In this document: one piece after another, positions 7,546 through 14,637 of the stretch
Layout: each line of letters begins with the position of its first letter
Numbering within the stretch: the first letter of the stretch is position 1
Origin: an uncultured Paracoccaceae bacterium
Lineage (GTDB): Bacteria > Pseudomonadota > Alphaproteobacteria > Rhodobacterales > Rhodobacteraceae
Assembly (NCBI GenBank): GCA_938002605.1
Contig: CALLAF010000028.1
Location: forward strand, 1-48,566
DNA: 48,566 nt
Reading direction: 5' to 3'
Made by a program: the position numbers and the translations under genes
The notes under the pieces: model-generated
Seen by the model: only the letters and a program-made list of their open reading frames with translations
The model's database searches: none
What the model was told of the DNA's origin: nothing

Positions 7546-8628
7546 ATGGATCGCCGTTCATTTCTAAAAAATTCTGCACTTGGCGGGACAGCCGCAGCCG
7601 CAACAGCGCTTGCTGCGCCTGCATATGCACAAGGCAACCGCACGCTGACGCTTGTCACCACATGGGGCCGCGGCCTTGCTGGTGTACATGACGCCGCACA
7701 GCGCGCTGCTGACACAATCACAGCCATGTCAGGCGGGTCTTTGACCATCGACCTGAAAGCGGCTGGCGAATTGGTTGGTGCGTTCGAAGTGTTTGACGCT
7801 GTGACCTCTGGTCAGGCGGACATGTACCACGGTGCTGATTACTACTTCGTAAACCAGCACCCAGGTTACGCTTATTTCACATCTGTGCCGTTCGGTATGA
7901 CACCACAAGAAATCTGCAACTGGTACTACCAAGGCGAAGGCCAAGGTTTCCATGATGAGCTGGGCCAAATCTTTGGTCTGAAGTCTTTCCTCGCAGGTAA
8001 CACTGGCCCACAAGCGGGTGGTTGGTTCTCAAAAGAGATCACTGGCCCAGAAGATTTCCAAGGTCTGAAATTCCGTATGCCTGGCCTTGGCGGTCAAGCA
8101 CTTGGCAAAATGGGCGCATCTATTCAGAACCTTCCAGGTGCTGAAGTATACCAAGCGCTGGCATCTGGCGCGATCGACGGTACCGAGTGGATCGGCCCAT
8201 GGGCTGACGAAAAAGCTGGTTTCCAAGAAATCACCAAATTCTACTACACAGCTGGTATGCACGAGCCGGGCGCAGCCCTGTCTTTGGCAACAAACCTTGA
8301 CGTGTTCGAAAGCCTGAGCCCAGAGCACCAGAAAATCATCGAAGTTGCATCTGGTGAAGCCCACCAGTGGAACCTTGCACAGTTCATGAACAACAACGGT
8401 GCGGCGCTTCAGCGTTTGCAAGCCGGTGGTGTTAAGGTTCTAGAATTCCCTGACACTGTTTGGGATGCGATGGGTGTTGCTGCGAAAGAGACGCTTGATC
8501 AATATGCTGGCGACGACATCTATGATCGCCTGCGTGCAAGCTACAACGCATCTATGGCCGCGTCTTCTTCTTGGATCCAAAAATCCGAAGGTGCTTACCG
8601 CGCACAACGCGACCGCGTGATGAGCTAA
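7546..8628 (+). CDS. dctP: TRAP transporter substrate-binding protein, TakP-like
   Basis: Periplasmic receptor of a tripartite ATP-independent transporter, 360 residues. MDRRSFLKNS starts a twin-arginine signal, with cleavage expected after AYA at 28. The mature protein has the features of the subfamily that includes Rhodobacter TakP (2-oxo acids) and mannitol/chloroaromatic-type receptors: GNTGPQAGGWF at 151-161, the ligand Arg177 in LKFRMPG, and the EWIGP-DEK-GF block from 214. The substrate is probably a 2-oxo or hydroxy monocarboxylate, by family inference. Codon use is strongly biased to a few codons (GGT, CCA, CTG), unlike its neighbours, which suggests high expression. It is followed by two stem-loops, then dctQ and dctM. 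Confidence 0.92.
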   Translation: MDRRSFLKNSALGGTAAAATALAAPAYAQGNRTLTLVTTWGRGLAGVHDAAQRAADTITAMSGGSLTIDLKAAGELVGAFEVFDAVTSGQADMYHGADYYFVNQHPGYAYFTSVPFGMTPQEICNWYYQGEGQGFHDELGQIFGLKSFLAGNTGPQAGGWFSKEITGPEDFQGLKFRMPGLGGQALGKMGASIQNLPGAEVYQALASGAIDGTEWIGPWADEKAGFQEITKFYYTAGMHEPGAALSLATNLDVFESLSPEHQKIIEVASGEAHQWNLAQFMNNNGAALQRLQAGGVKVLEFPDTVWDAMGVAAKETLDQYAGDDIYDRLRASYNASMAASSSWIQKSEGAYRAQRDRVMS

Positions 8629-8633
8629 GCCTT

Positions 8634-8695
8634 TTCACATTATGTGAATAAGACATGACATGGGGGCCCGATGCAGATGCATAGGGGCCCTCATG
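8634..8695 (+). promoter_or_regulatory. Two stem-loops between dctP and dctQ
   Basis: Just after the dctP stop, TTCACAT and ATGTGAA (8634-8648) form a perfect 7-bp hairpin with a single-base loop. An 11-bp stem then pairs CATGGGGGCCC (8659-8669) with GGGCCCTCATG (8685-8695), with one G-T pair and a 15-nt loop. Neither is followed by a T run. Hairpins here usually protect the upstream mRNA or slow readthrough, giving more receptor than permease. That role is inferred. Confidence 0.6.
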
Positions 8696-8745
8696 CGTCG
8701 GGCACCCGCGTAAGTGCCGCAATAAATTTCTAAAAGGGGTAGGAC

Positions 8746-9693
8746 ATGGGCCTGGTCGAAGCTTGGGGGGGGAACCCCGTTGGTTGGTTCTTTGCGAACC
8801 TCATCGAAGCATTTTATAACTTTGGTTATGCGCTCACGCATCCGGGCCAATGGTTGTCTTGGGTCCCCTTTACAAATGCGGCAATGGCCGACCTAGAGGT
8901 CAAAGAAGCGCTGATGCGCTTTATCTACTACGGCGCCTCGGTCGAATTGTTCTTTGTCGTATTCGTGATTTTCCTGATCATTAGCACCGTCGGATTTATC
9001 AACAATCGCTTTATGTGGGGCTGCGTTCGGGCCCTCGAAGGGTTCGCCAATAAAGTGGGCCGCTTTTTTGCATGGGCCGGGCTTTTGATGGTGCTGCAAC
9101 AGATCGTCATTATCTTTATGCAACGGATCTTTGCTGTCTCTGAAATCGGGGTTGGGTTTGGCGTGAACTTCTCTAAGGACGTCAGCTGGTGGTCCGAGGA
9201 ATTGAAGCTGTTTAACGCCATGATCGTTTGCATGTGCGCGAGCTATACATTCGTTCAGGGCGGCCACGTCCGCGTTGATCTGGTCTACTCCGCCGTTAGT
9301 TTCCGCACCAAGCGGATTATCGACATGATCGGTTCGCTTGTGCTTATGATCCCTGCGGCCATCCTGACTTGGCTTTACGGCTGGTTCTTCTTATGGCGCA
9401 ACCTTGTGGTGCCAAACCCATCCGCGTCAGATAGCCTTGATCGTTTGGTGAATAAGGCCCGCGCATTGCGTTGGAACGTCGAAACGATTGGCTTTTCGCC
9501 AAACGGGTTTAATGCCTACTTTCTGTTCAAAATCCTGCTGGTTACCTTCACATTCATGGTGATGTTGCAGGCTGTTGCGTTCTTCTATCGCTCTTACCTA
9601 GAGCTGAAGGAAGGCCCGCAAAGCGAAGGTAAATATCTTGACCGCGATGTCATTGGCGATGAAACCGCCGAACTTGTCGCAGAAATTCACTAA
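8746..9693 (+). CDS. dctQ: TRAP transporter small permease subunit (enlarged DctQ)
   Basis: Membrane partner that joins the binding protein and the large permease of the TRAP system. At 315 residues it is clearly longer than the usual 160-200: it has an extra N-terminal region of about 55 residues, four hydrophobic helices (about 66-86, 104-126, 150-170 and 188-215) and a C-terminal extension with another hydrophobic segment near 260-285. The signature region YTFVQGGHVRVDLVYS near 166-181 is typical of DctQ. The ATG follows AGGGGTAGGAC. It is separated from dctP by a hairpin-bearing gap and from dctM by 15 bp, so the three are one operon. Enlarged DctQ proteins are typical of the mannitol/chloroaromatic-type TRAP subfamily. 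Confidence 0.88.
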   Translation: MGLVEAWGGNPVGWFFANLIEAFYNFGYALTHPGQWLSWVPFTNAAMADLEVKEALMRFIYYGASVELFFVVFVIFLIISTVGFINNRFMWGCVRALEGFANKVGRFFAWAGLLMVLQQIVIIFMQRIFAVSEIGVGFGVNFSKDVSWWSEELKLFNAMIVCMCASYTFVQGGHVRVDLVYSAVSFRTKRIIDMIGSLVLMIPAAILTWLYGWFFLWRNLVVPNPSASDSLDRLVNKARALRWNVETIGFSPNGFNAYFLFKILLVTFTFMVMLQAVAFFYRSYLELKEGPQSEGKYLDRDVIGDETAELVAEIH

Positions 9694-9708
9694 GGTAGGA
9701 CCGAAGAT

Positions 9709-12063
9709 ATGCTTTTAGGTTTAGATGGCGTTGAAATCGGCATTATGATCGTCTTTTTGACGTTGTTTGCTGGTATTTTGTCGGGCTTCCCTGTCGCTTT
9801 TGCGATTTCAGGTTCTGCCGTAATTTCGTTTGGTGTGATTGCCGCACTTGATAGCGCGGGTTTACTGATCCACGCGGCGATTGATACAAATTCTGCCGAA
9901 TACGCAGGGCTGATAGCTGAAGGTGTGCGTACGGATGCGATCTCGGTGTTCCGATACCCGGATTTGCCGCGCTACGAACATGTGTTGTTTCCCAATGGCT
10001 GGGAACAGGCGCTTGATCGTAATATCGGATTCCTTGTGAACCGGATGAACGAACGGGTTTTGGCGGGGCAGTCGATTGAAACACTGCTTGCCGTTGTCAT
10101 GTTCGTCGTGATGGGCATCGTGTTGGAGCGTTCGCGCATTGCCGATGAATTGCTGACGACGATGGCCAAAGTCTTTGGCCCGTTGCCCGGCGGTTTGGCC
10201 GTTTCTATCGTGATCGTGGGTGCGTTTTTGGCTGCATCTACAGGGATCGTTGGTGCGACCGTTGTGACGATGGGGCTTTTGGCGCTGCCGACAATGTTGA
10301 AAAACGGCTATTCACCTGAACTATCGACAGGTGTGATTGCGGCCTCTGGCACATTGGGTCAAATCATTCCGCCGTCCATCGTGATCGTGCTTTTGGGTAC
10401 GCTTGCAGGTGACCTTTATTCAGCCGCACAAGAAGAACGCGCGCAGCTTGCTGGCTGTTCGGATGCGTTGACTTATCTGGGTGAGCCGGCGGTTGTATCG
10501 GTAGGGACATTGTTCCAAGCGGCGATGTTGCCGGGGATTATGCTTGCTGTGCTTTATGCTGGTTACGCTTTTGTCTTTGCAATGATTAACCCAACCAAAG
10601 CACCACCTGTGCAATTCGAAAGCTCGGGTTCTGGCGAACATGTCACCCGTAACGAAGCATTCACATGGTTCCTTGCGGCACCTGTTGCGATCATTGGGTT
10701 GACCATTGGGCTTGGGCAAACAGGTCTGCTTGGGTCACAAACGATCATCGTGGATAGCTTTACTGATGCCGGTCAAACCGCGTCACTGCGCACCAATGTC
10801 GGAGATGATTGTGCCGTTGCGATGCAAGAACTGCACGGCGCCGAAGCCTGGGAAACGGCCCTGTCTGAGCAGGCCGCGATCGAGGCCGCGGGCGGTGTTG
10901 TCGAAGCGCGTGCATTGTCGGACGAAGAGCGGGCGACAATCATGGCCGCAAAAGTCGAAGCAGCGGCACCAATCGGCAAAGGGATCGGCATCACTGCCAT
11001 GTTCCTTGCGCTGATCTTTGCCGTGGCACGCGGGGTGGCCCCAAGCAAGGACCCGCGTCCGCTGCTGATCGGTGTTGCAGGTATCGCGCTGTTGCTGCTG
11101 GTTGATCTCGTGATGATCACGCCGCTGACATCACCGGGTTGGACCACGCTCTATATCGCGATCCCGCTTTACGTCGCCTATCTGGGGCTACGTCCCGCGC
11201 TTGGCTATTTGGCGGGCAATGAGATTCTGCGCGTGGTTTTCCCGCCGCTTGTCTTGATCATTGCGGTACTGGGGTCGATCCTAGGCGGGATCACAAACCC
11301 AACCCCGGCTGCTGCCTTGGGGGCAGGCGGCGCGCTATTGCTGGCGGCTTACCGCAAACGTCAGGATCAAGGGCTGTCTGGCAATATCGTTCTCTACACC
11401 ACAGGCGCCATCGGGTTGATGCTGCTGGTCGGCGTGAACTTTGATATGCGCATCGGCCAAGAGGTTGTTTTGTTGGAAAACAAGATTGCTTACCTCGTGG
11501 CTTTCGTCAGCTTCCTATACGCGATGTTCGGTCTGGGTTGGTCTTGCTGGGTGTTGCTGTCTGGTGGGGTGTTGTCGCCGGTCGTGCGCGAAACCGCCAA
11601 GGTCACATCGATGGTGTTTACCATCCTGATCGGCTCGCAATTGCTGAACCTTGTGCTGATCTCATTTGGGGGCGAGCACTATATCCAACAATTCCTGCGG
11701 TCGTTTGATAATGAATGGACTGTGTTCTTGCTGGTGATGTTCGTGCTGTTCATCTTGGGCTTTGTGTTGGATTTCTTGGAAATCATCTACATTGTGATCC
11801 CCATCGTGGGGCCCGTCATCTATGGCGGTACGTTTGATCCCAAATGGGTGACCATCATGATCGCGGTGAACTTGCAAACATCGTTCCTGACGCCGCCCTT
11901 TGGCTTTGCGCTATTCTATCTGCGTGGGGTGGCTCCCAAGTCGATTACCACCGGGCAAATCTATCGCGGTGTTATGCCATTCATCGGCATTCAGGTGGCG
12001 GCGTTGTTGCTGTTGGCCTTGGTGCCAAGCGTTGTGACAATCGTGCCGAACCTGCTTAACTAG
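9709..12063 (+). CDS. dctM: TRAP transporter large permease subunit (enlarged DctM)
   Basis: Sodium-coupled transport channel of the TRAP system. Family motifs are present: AASTGIVGATVVTMGLLALP near 175-194, SGTLGQIIPPSIVIVLLG at 213-230, and NLQTSFLTPPFGFALFYLRG near the end. At 784 residues it is far longer than the usual 425-440. Extra material includes a polar loop at about 55-120, a periplasmic or cytoplasmic insert at about 238-265, an Ala/Glu-rich insert at about 345-422, and several added membrane helices between 425 and 580. There is no frameshift; the inserts are in-frame and hydrophobically sensible. It ends at a strong bidirectional terminator. Long DctM forms occur with long DctQ forms. 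Confidence 0.9.
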   Translation: MLLGLDGVEIGIMIVFLTLFAGILSGFPVAFAISGSAVISFGVIAALDSAGLLIHAAIDTNSAEYAGLIAEGVRTDAISVFRYPDLPRYEHVLFPNGWEQALDRNIGFLVNRMNERVLAGQSIETLLAVVMFVVMGIVLERSRIADELLTTMAKVFGPLPGGLAVSIVIVGAFLAASTGIVGATVVTMGLLALPTMLKNGYSPELSTGVIAASGTLGQIIPPSIVIVLLGTLAGDLYSAAQEERAQLAGCSDALTYLGEPAVVSVGTLFQAAMLPGIMLAVLYAGYAFVFAMINPTKAPPVQFESSGSGEHVTRNEAFTWFLAAPVAIIGLTIGLGQTGLLGSQTIIVDSFTDAGQTASLRTNVGDDCAVAMQELHGAEAWETALSEQAAIEAAGGVVEARALSDEERATIMAAKVEAAAPIGKGIGITAMFLALIFAVARGVAPSKDPRPLLIGVAGIALLLLVDLVMITPLTSPGWTTLYIAIPLYVAYLGLRPALGYLAGNEILRVVFPPLVLIIAVLGSILGGITNPTPAAALGAGGALLLAAYRKRQDQGLSGNIVLYTTGAIGLMLLVGVNFDMRIGQEVVLLENKIAYLVAFVSFLYAMFGLGWSCWVLLSGGVLSPVVRETAKVTSMVFTILIGSQLLNLVLISFGGEHYIQQFLRSFDNEWTVFLLVMFVLFILGFVLDFLEIIYIVIPIVGPVIYGGTFDPKWVTIMIAVNLQTSFLTPPFGFALFYLRGVAPKSITTGQIYRGVMPFIGIQVAALLLLALVPSVVTIVPNLLN

Positions 12064-12083
12064 GGGCAGGGGGCACCGCACAA

Positions 12084-12117
12084 AAAAGGCGCGCGCAGGA
12101 AACTGCGGGCGCCTTTT
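12084..12117. terminator. Bidirectional terminator between dctM and bpt
   Basis: AAAAGGCGC (12084-12092) pairs with GCGCCTTTT (12109-12117). Inside it, CGCAG and CTGCG close on a GAAA loop. A-rich and T-rich flanks make it usable from both sides, ending the TRAP operon on the plus strand and bpt on the minus strand. Confidence 0.88.
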
Positions 12118-12132
12118 GCGTTTTGGCTGAGA

Positions 12133-12939
12133 TTAAATGCGGCCGTCAGGCAGTTGGATTTGCGCGACCTGTTCGGCAATCGGATCATTCGACAGCGGGT
12201 GCACATCCGAAGTGTGGTCAGCAGGATCACCCAAAGGTGTCCACTGACCGCCTTTGTAAATCTCAAGTCCCGCGAATTTGGATTTATAATCCATCTTGCG
12301 GCTGCCAGGGACCCAATACCCAAGGTAGATATAGGGAAGGCCAAGTTCGCGCGCGATCGCGATGTGATCCAGAATGATATAAGTCCCAAGCGACAGCTTT
12401 TCGAGCGCGGGGTCGAAAAACGAATAGACCATCGATAGCCCATCATCAAGAATATCGGTCAGGCAAACCGCCTGCAGTTTGCGGTCGTCCGTATATTCGA
12501 TCAGACGCGACCGGATCGGCGTTTCTTCGACCATGGCCGCGAATTCGAACATATCCATATCCGCCATTCCGCCTGTTGCGTGGCGACCATCAAGATAATC
12601 TCGGAACAAATCGTATTGCTCTTCTGTGGCCCAGGGCGACGTGGCGCGGCGCGCAAGATAGGCTGCGCGTTTTGCAACGCGGCGTTGGCTGCGCGAAGGG
12701 GTGAATTTTGAAATATCGATCCGCGCCGACATGCAGGCCGAACATTCCGAGCATGAAGGGCGGTACAACACGTTTTGCGACCGACGAAAACCTTGCTTTG
12801 AAAGGGAATCGTTCAGCTTTGTCTCACTGTCACCCTGCAAGGCGGTGAACAATTTTCGCTCCATCCTGCCTTCGAGATAGGGGCAGGGTTGCGGTGCAGT
12901 GACATAGAACTGCGGTGCAATAGGAAGCGTGTGGCGCAT
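12133..12939 (-). CDS. bpt: Aspartate/glutamate leucyltransferase (N-end rule)
   Basis: Transfers leucine from Leu-tRNA to the N-terminal Asp or Glu of proteins, making them substrates for ClpS/ClpAP. It belongs to the arginyl-tRNA-protein transferase (ATE) superfamily; alphaproteobacterial members of this size are named Bpt. The 268 residues include the N-terminal Cys-containing block (Cys19 in QPCPYLEG), the Cys cluster [14 protein letters not shown] near 60-73, and the GNAT-like C-terminal block with YIYLGYWV and [11 protein letters not shown]. No strong ribosome site is seen before the ATG at 12939. It ends at the shared terminator and lies 118 bp from the RDD gene. Leucyl rather than arginyl specificity is assigned from the family. 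Confidence 0.9.
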   Translation of the reverse strand: MRHTLPIAPQFYVTAPQPCPYLEGRMERKLFTALQGDSETKLNDSLSKQGFRRSQNVLYRPSCSECSACMSARIDISKFTPSRSQRRVAKRAAYLARRATSPWATEEQYDLFRDYLDGRHATGGMADMDMFEFAAMVEETPIRSRLIEYTDDRKLQAVCLTDILDDGLSMVYSFFDPALEKLSLGTYIILDHIAIARELGLPYIYLGYWVPGSRKMDYKSKFAGLEIYKGGQWTPLGDPADHTSDVHPLSNDPIAEQVAQIQLPDGRI

Positions 12940-13057
12940 GAAGGTATCCAGATTGTTGTACCCAAAAGCTTAGCAACCCGTTTTCGATAGGCCAAGCCCC
13001 TGATTGGAATAGGGGATCACCGCGTTTGGACATGTGGCAAATCTGCGGTTAACGCGC

Positions 13058-13483
13058 TTATGTAAAACGGTTCACCGCATATGTCCCAAGCAGGTAATCT
13101 GTGAGGCCTTTGGCTTGTGGGCTAACCAACATTAAGATCGCGGACATCAATTGCAATGGCGCAACGCAGACGCTGACTGAATAGCCGAGCGTATGAAAGA
13201 AGGCGGTTTGCGAGGAGAGTGGGCGGTCGTAAACGTCGCGCAGTGTAATCCCCATCATCCGCATGCCCCAGGTGGCCGACCCGTTGGCGATTGTAATCCA
13301 ACGGTAAAAGAATCCGATCACCAACATCAAAAACGGAAAGAAAAATATCCCGGTAAAGGCAGTAAACGGCAGCGCCAACGTGCAGACAATGCCGATGGCG
13401 ATCATATCAAAAACCCAAGCAATTCCGCGTTTCACGGCAACACCGGAATATGCGGCGGTTGGGTCATAGGAATAGGTTGTCAT
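13058..13483 (-). CDS. RDD family membrane protein
   Basis: A 141-residue inner-membrane protein. It opens with AYSGVAVKRGIAWVFDMIAIGIV, shown here only to mark the Arg near 19 and the Asp near 26 typical of RDD proteins. Three hydrophobic helices (about 24-48, 50-66 and 104-125) follow. The middle part, ANGSATWGMRMMGITLRDVYDRPLS, matches the usual RDD second region. Some RDD proteins are sodium/proton antiporters and others have no known role, so no substrate is assigned. The gene lies between bpt and the DUF2852 gene on the same strand, with 118- and 59-bp gaps. Confidence 0.8.
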   Translation of the reverse strand: MTTYSYDPTAAYSGVAVKRGIAWVFDMIAIGIVCTLALPFTAFTGIFFFPFLMLVIGFFYRWITIANGSATWGMRMMGITLRDVYDRPLSSQTAFFHTLGYSVSVCVAPLQLMSAILMLVSPQAKGLTDYLLGTYAVNRFT

Positions 13484-13542
13484 GAATTTTCTCGCGTCAA
13501 AAAGGTGGGGGTGACCCAGTCGTCTGGATCACCCGAATGCCG

Positions 13543-13974
13543 TTAGTGGCTTGGTTCTGGTAGGGCGTCGTTGTCCGCTTCATTGGCACGTTCGTTCATG
13601 AATTGGTCAAATTCCGCTTTGTCCTTTGAGTCGCGCAGGCGTTTCAAGAAAGCTTCGAAATTGTCCTGCTCGTCCTCAAGACGGCGTAGTGTTTCTTGTT
13701 TATAGGCGTCAAAGGCGGTGTTGCCGCTGGTATGGCGCATATGGCGACGGTGTGTGCGGTGGGATTTGTGACTGCAAGATTTGTTAAACATGCGTTTGCT
13801 CCAGATCATATAGGCAAGAAGGGCGAGACCAATCGGCCAGACAAAGATGAAGCCCAGAACCATGGCCGCGATCCAGGCGCCTTTGCCCCGCTCGTCAAGC
13901 CAGGCCTCGGCGCGGGCGAAAAACCCTAAGGGGCTGCTGTGTCCCATCGAAGGCTGGGTGGTTGCGGTGTTCAT
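13543..13974 (-). CDS. DUF2852 membrane protein
   Basis: 143 residues. An N-terminal helix region (FFARAEAWLDERGKGAW) leads into one long hydrophobic stretch at about 35-57. A His/Arg-rich basic segment at 63-82 follows, then a charged helical C-terminus (QETLRRLEDEQDNFEAFLKRL over two helical heptads) likely to form a coiled coil. This matches the DUF2852 family, of unknown function. The ATG at 13974 is chosen because AAGGAGC lies about 6 nt upstream; the frame could extend to 14055 but has no ribosome site there. Two near-identical 19-bp inverted repeats lie upstream (14003-14021 and 14062-14080), so it is probably controlled by a specific repressor or activator. Confidence 0.75.
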   Translation of the reverse strand: MNTATTQPSMGHSSPLGFFARAEAWLDERGKGAWIAAMVLGFIFVWPIGLALLAYMIWSKRMFNKSCSHKSHRTHRRHMRHTSGNTAFDAYKQETLRRLEDEQDNFEAFLKRLRDSKDKAEFDQFMNERANEADNDALPEPSH

Positions 13975-14002
13975 GGTGGGCTCCTTTGTGATATTTTTGT
14001 TT

Positions 14003-14021
14003 ATGTGAATGCCTTTCACAT
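14003..14021. promoter_or_regulatory. Operator-like inverted repeat, copy 1
   Basis: ATGTGAA, a 5-bp spacer (TGCCT) and TTCACAT form a perfect 19-bp inverted repeat 28 bp before the DUF2852 start. A second copy lies 59 bp further upstream. The half-site resembles a CRP box (TGTGA) but the spacing is one base longer. The cognate regulator is unknown. Confidence 0.6.
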
Positions 14022-14061
14022 GAATGGATATCGGGATGGGGCGCCTGACCTTCAAGGGTAA

Positions 14062-14080
14062 ATGTGAATGTTTTTTACAT
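14062..14080. promoter_or_regulatory. Operator-like inverted repeat, copy 2
   Basis: ATGTGAA, TGTTT and TTTACAT. This is the same 19-bp layout as copy 1, with three base differences overall and one mismatch in symmetry. The flanks extend the symmetry to GTAAATGT and ACATTTAC. It lies just beyond the 3' end of the YbaK-type gene, in the region where DUF2852 transcription would start. Confidence 0.55.
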
Positions 14081-14089
14081 TTACTTTAT

Positions 14090-14560
14090 TTATATCGTAA
14101 ATTCAGAGTGTTGCGCGTTAGATAATGCGATTAAATCTGTCGGAGAAATCGGAAATATATGGCGTGGGGTGCCCGCAGCGGCCCAAATTTGGTCAAATGC
14201 GTTTAGCCGAGGGTCGATAAATGTGCGGATCGGGTTCAGATGCCCAATCGGTGAAACGCCGCCAATTGCGAAACCTGTTTGTGCGCGAATAAAGGTGGCA
14301 TCCGCTTTGCCCAAGGCTTCGCCAGCAACTCGGCTTGCTTTGGCGATATCAACTTGATTACCACCTGCCGTAATGAACAAAACAGCTTGCCCAGAATCGC
14401 GCCCCGCAAAGATGATAGATTTCGCGATTTGATCGACATGGCATCCTGCAGCATCTGCGGCTTGTTGTGCGGTCCGCGTTTCAGATTGCATTTCAAGCGG
14501 GGCGGTGGTGATACCCGCGTCGCTAAGCGCAAGAATGACCCGTTTGAGGCTTTTGCTCAT
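14090..14560 (-). CDS. YbaK/ProX-type aminoacyl-tRNA deacylase
   Basis: A 156-residue single-domain protein of the YbaK/ProRS-INS superfamily, which hydrolyses mischarged tRNAs such as Cys-tRNA(Pro) or Ala-tRNA(Pro). Key features are the conserved Lys47 in QIAKSIIF, the segment VLFITAGGNQVD and the GFAIGGVSPIGH loop near 115-126. The last part, TPRHIFPISPTDLIALS, is the usual C-terminal strand-helix. The substrate cannot be assigned from sequence alone; relatives in this group include both deacylases and uncharacterised proteins. It lies upstream of the DUF2852 gene on the same strand and diverges from glnE. Confidence 0.82.
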   Translation of the reverse strand: MSKSLKRVILALSDAGITTAPLEMQSETRTAQQAADAAGCHVDQIAKSIIFAGRDSGQAVLFITAGGNQVDIAKASRVAGEALGKADATFIRAQTGFAIGGVSPIGHLNPIRTFIDPRLNAFDQIWAAAGTPRHIFPISPTDLIALSNAQHSEFTI

Positions 14561-14637
14561 GATGATGTTGTCCTTAATGAGGGTTTCTAGTGCAACCTAG
14601 CGATTGACCAAATTAATGCACAGGGTAACTGTGTCCT

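Noticed and set aside
14003-14080. CRP, RirA or PpsR binding sites
   Set aside because: The spacing does not fit: N7 between TGTGA and TCACA rather than N6, N7 between TGA and TCA rather than N9, and N11 between TGT and ACA rather than N12.
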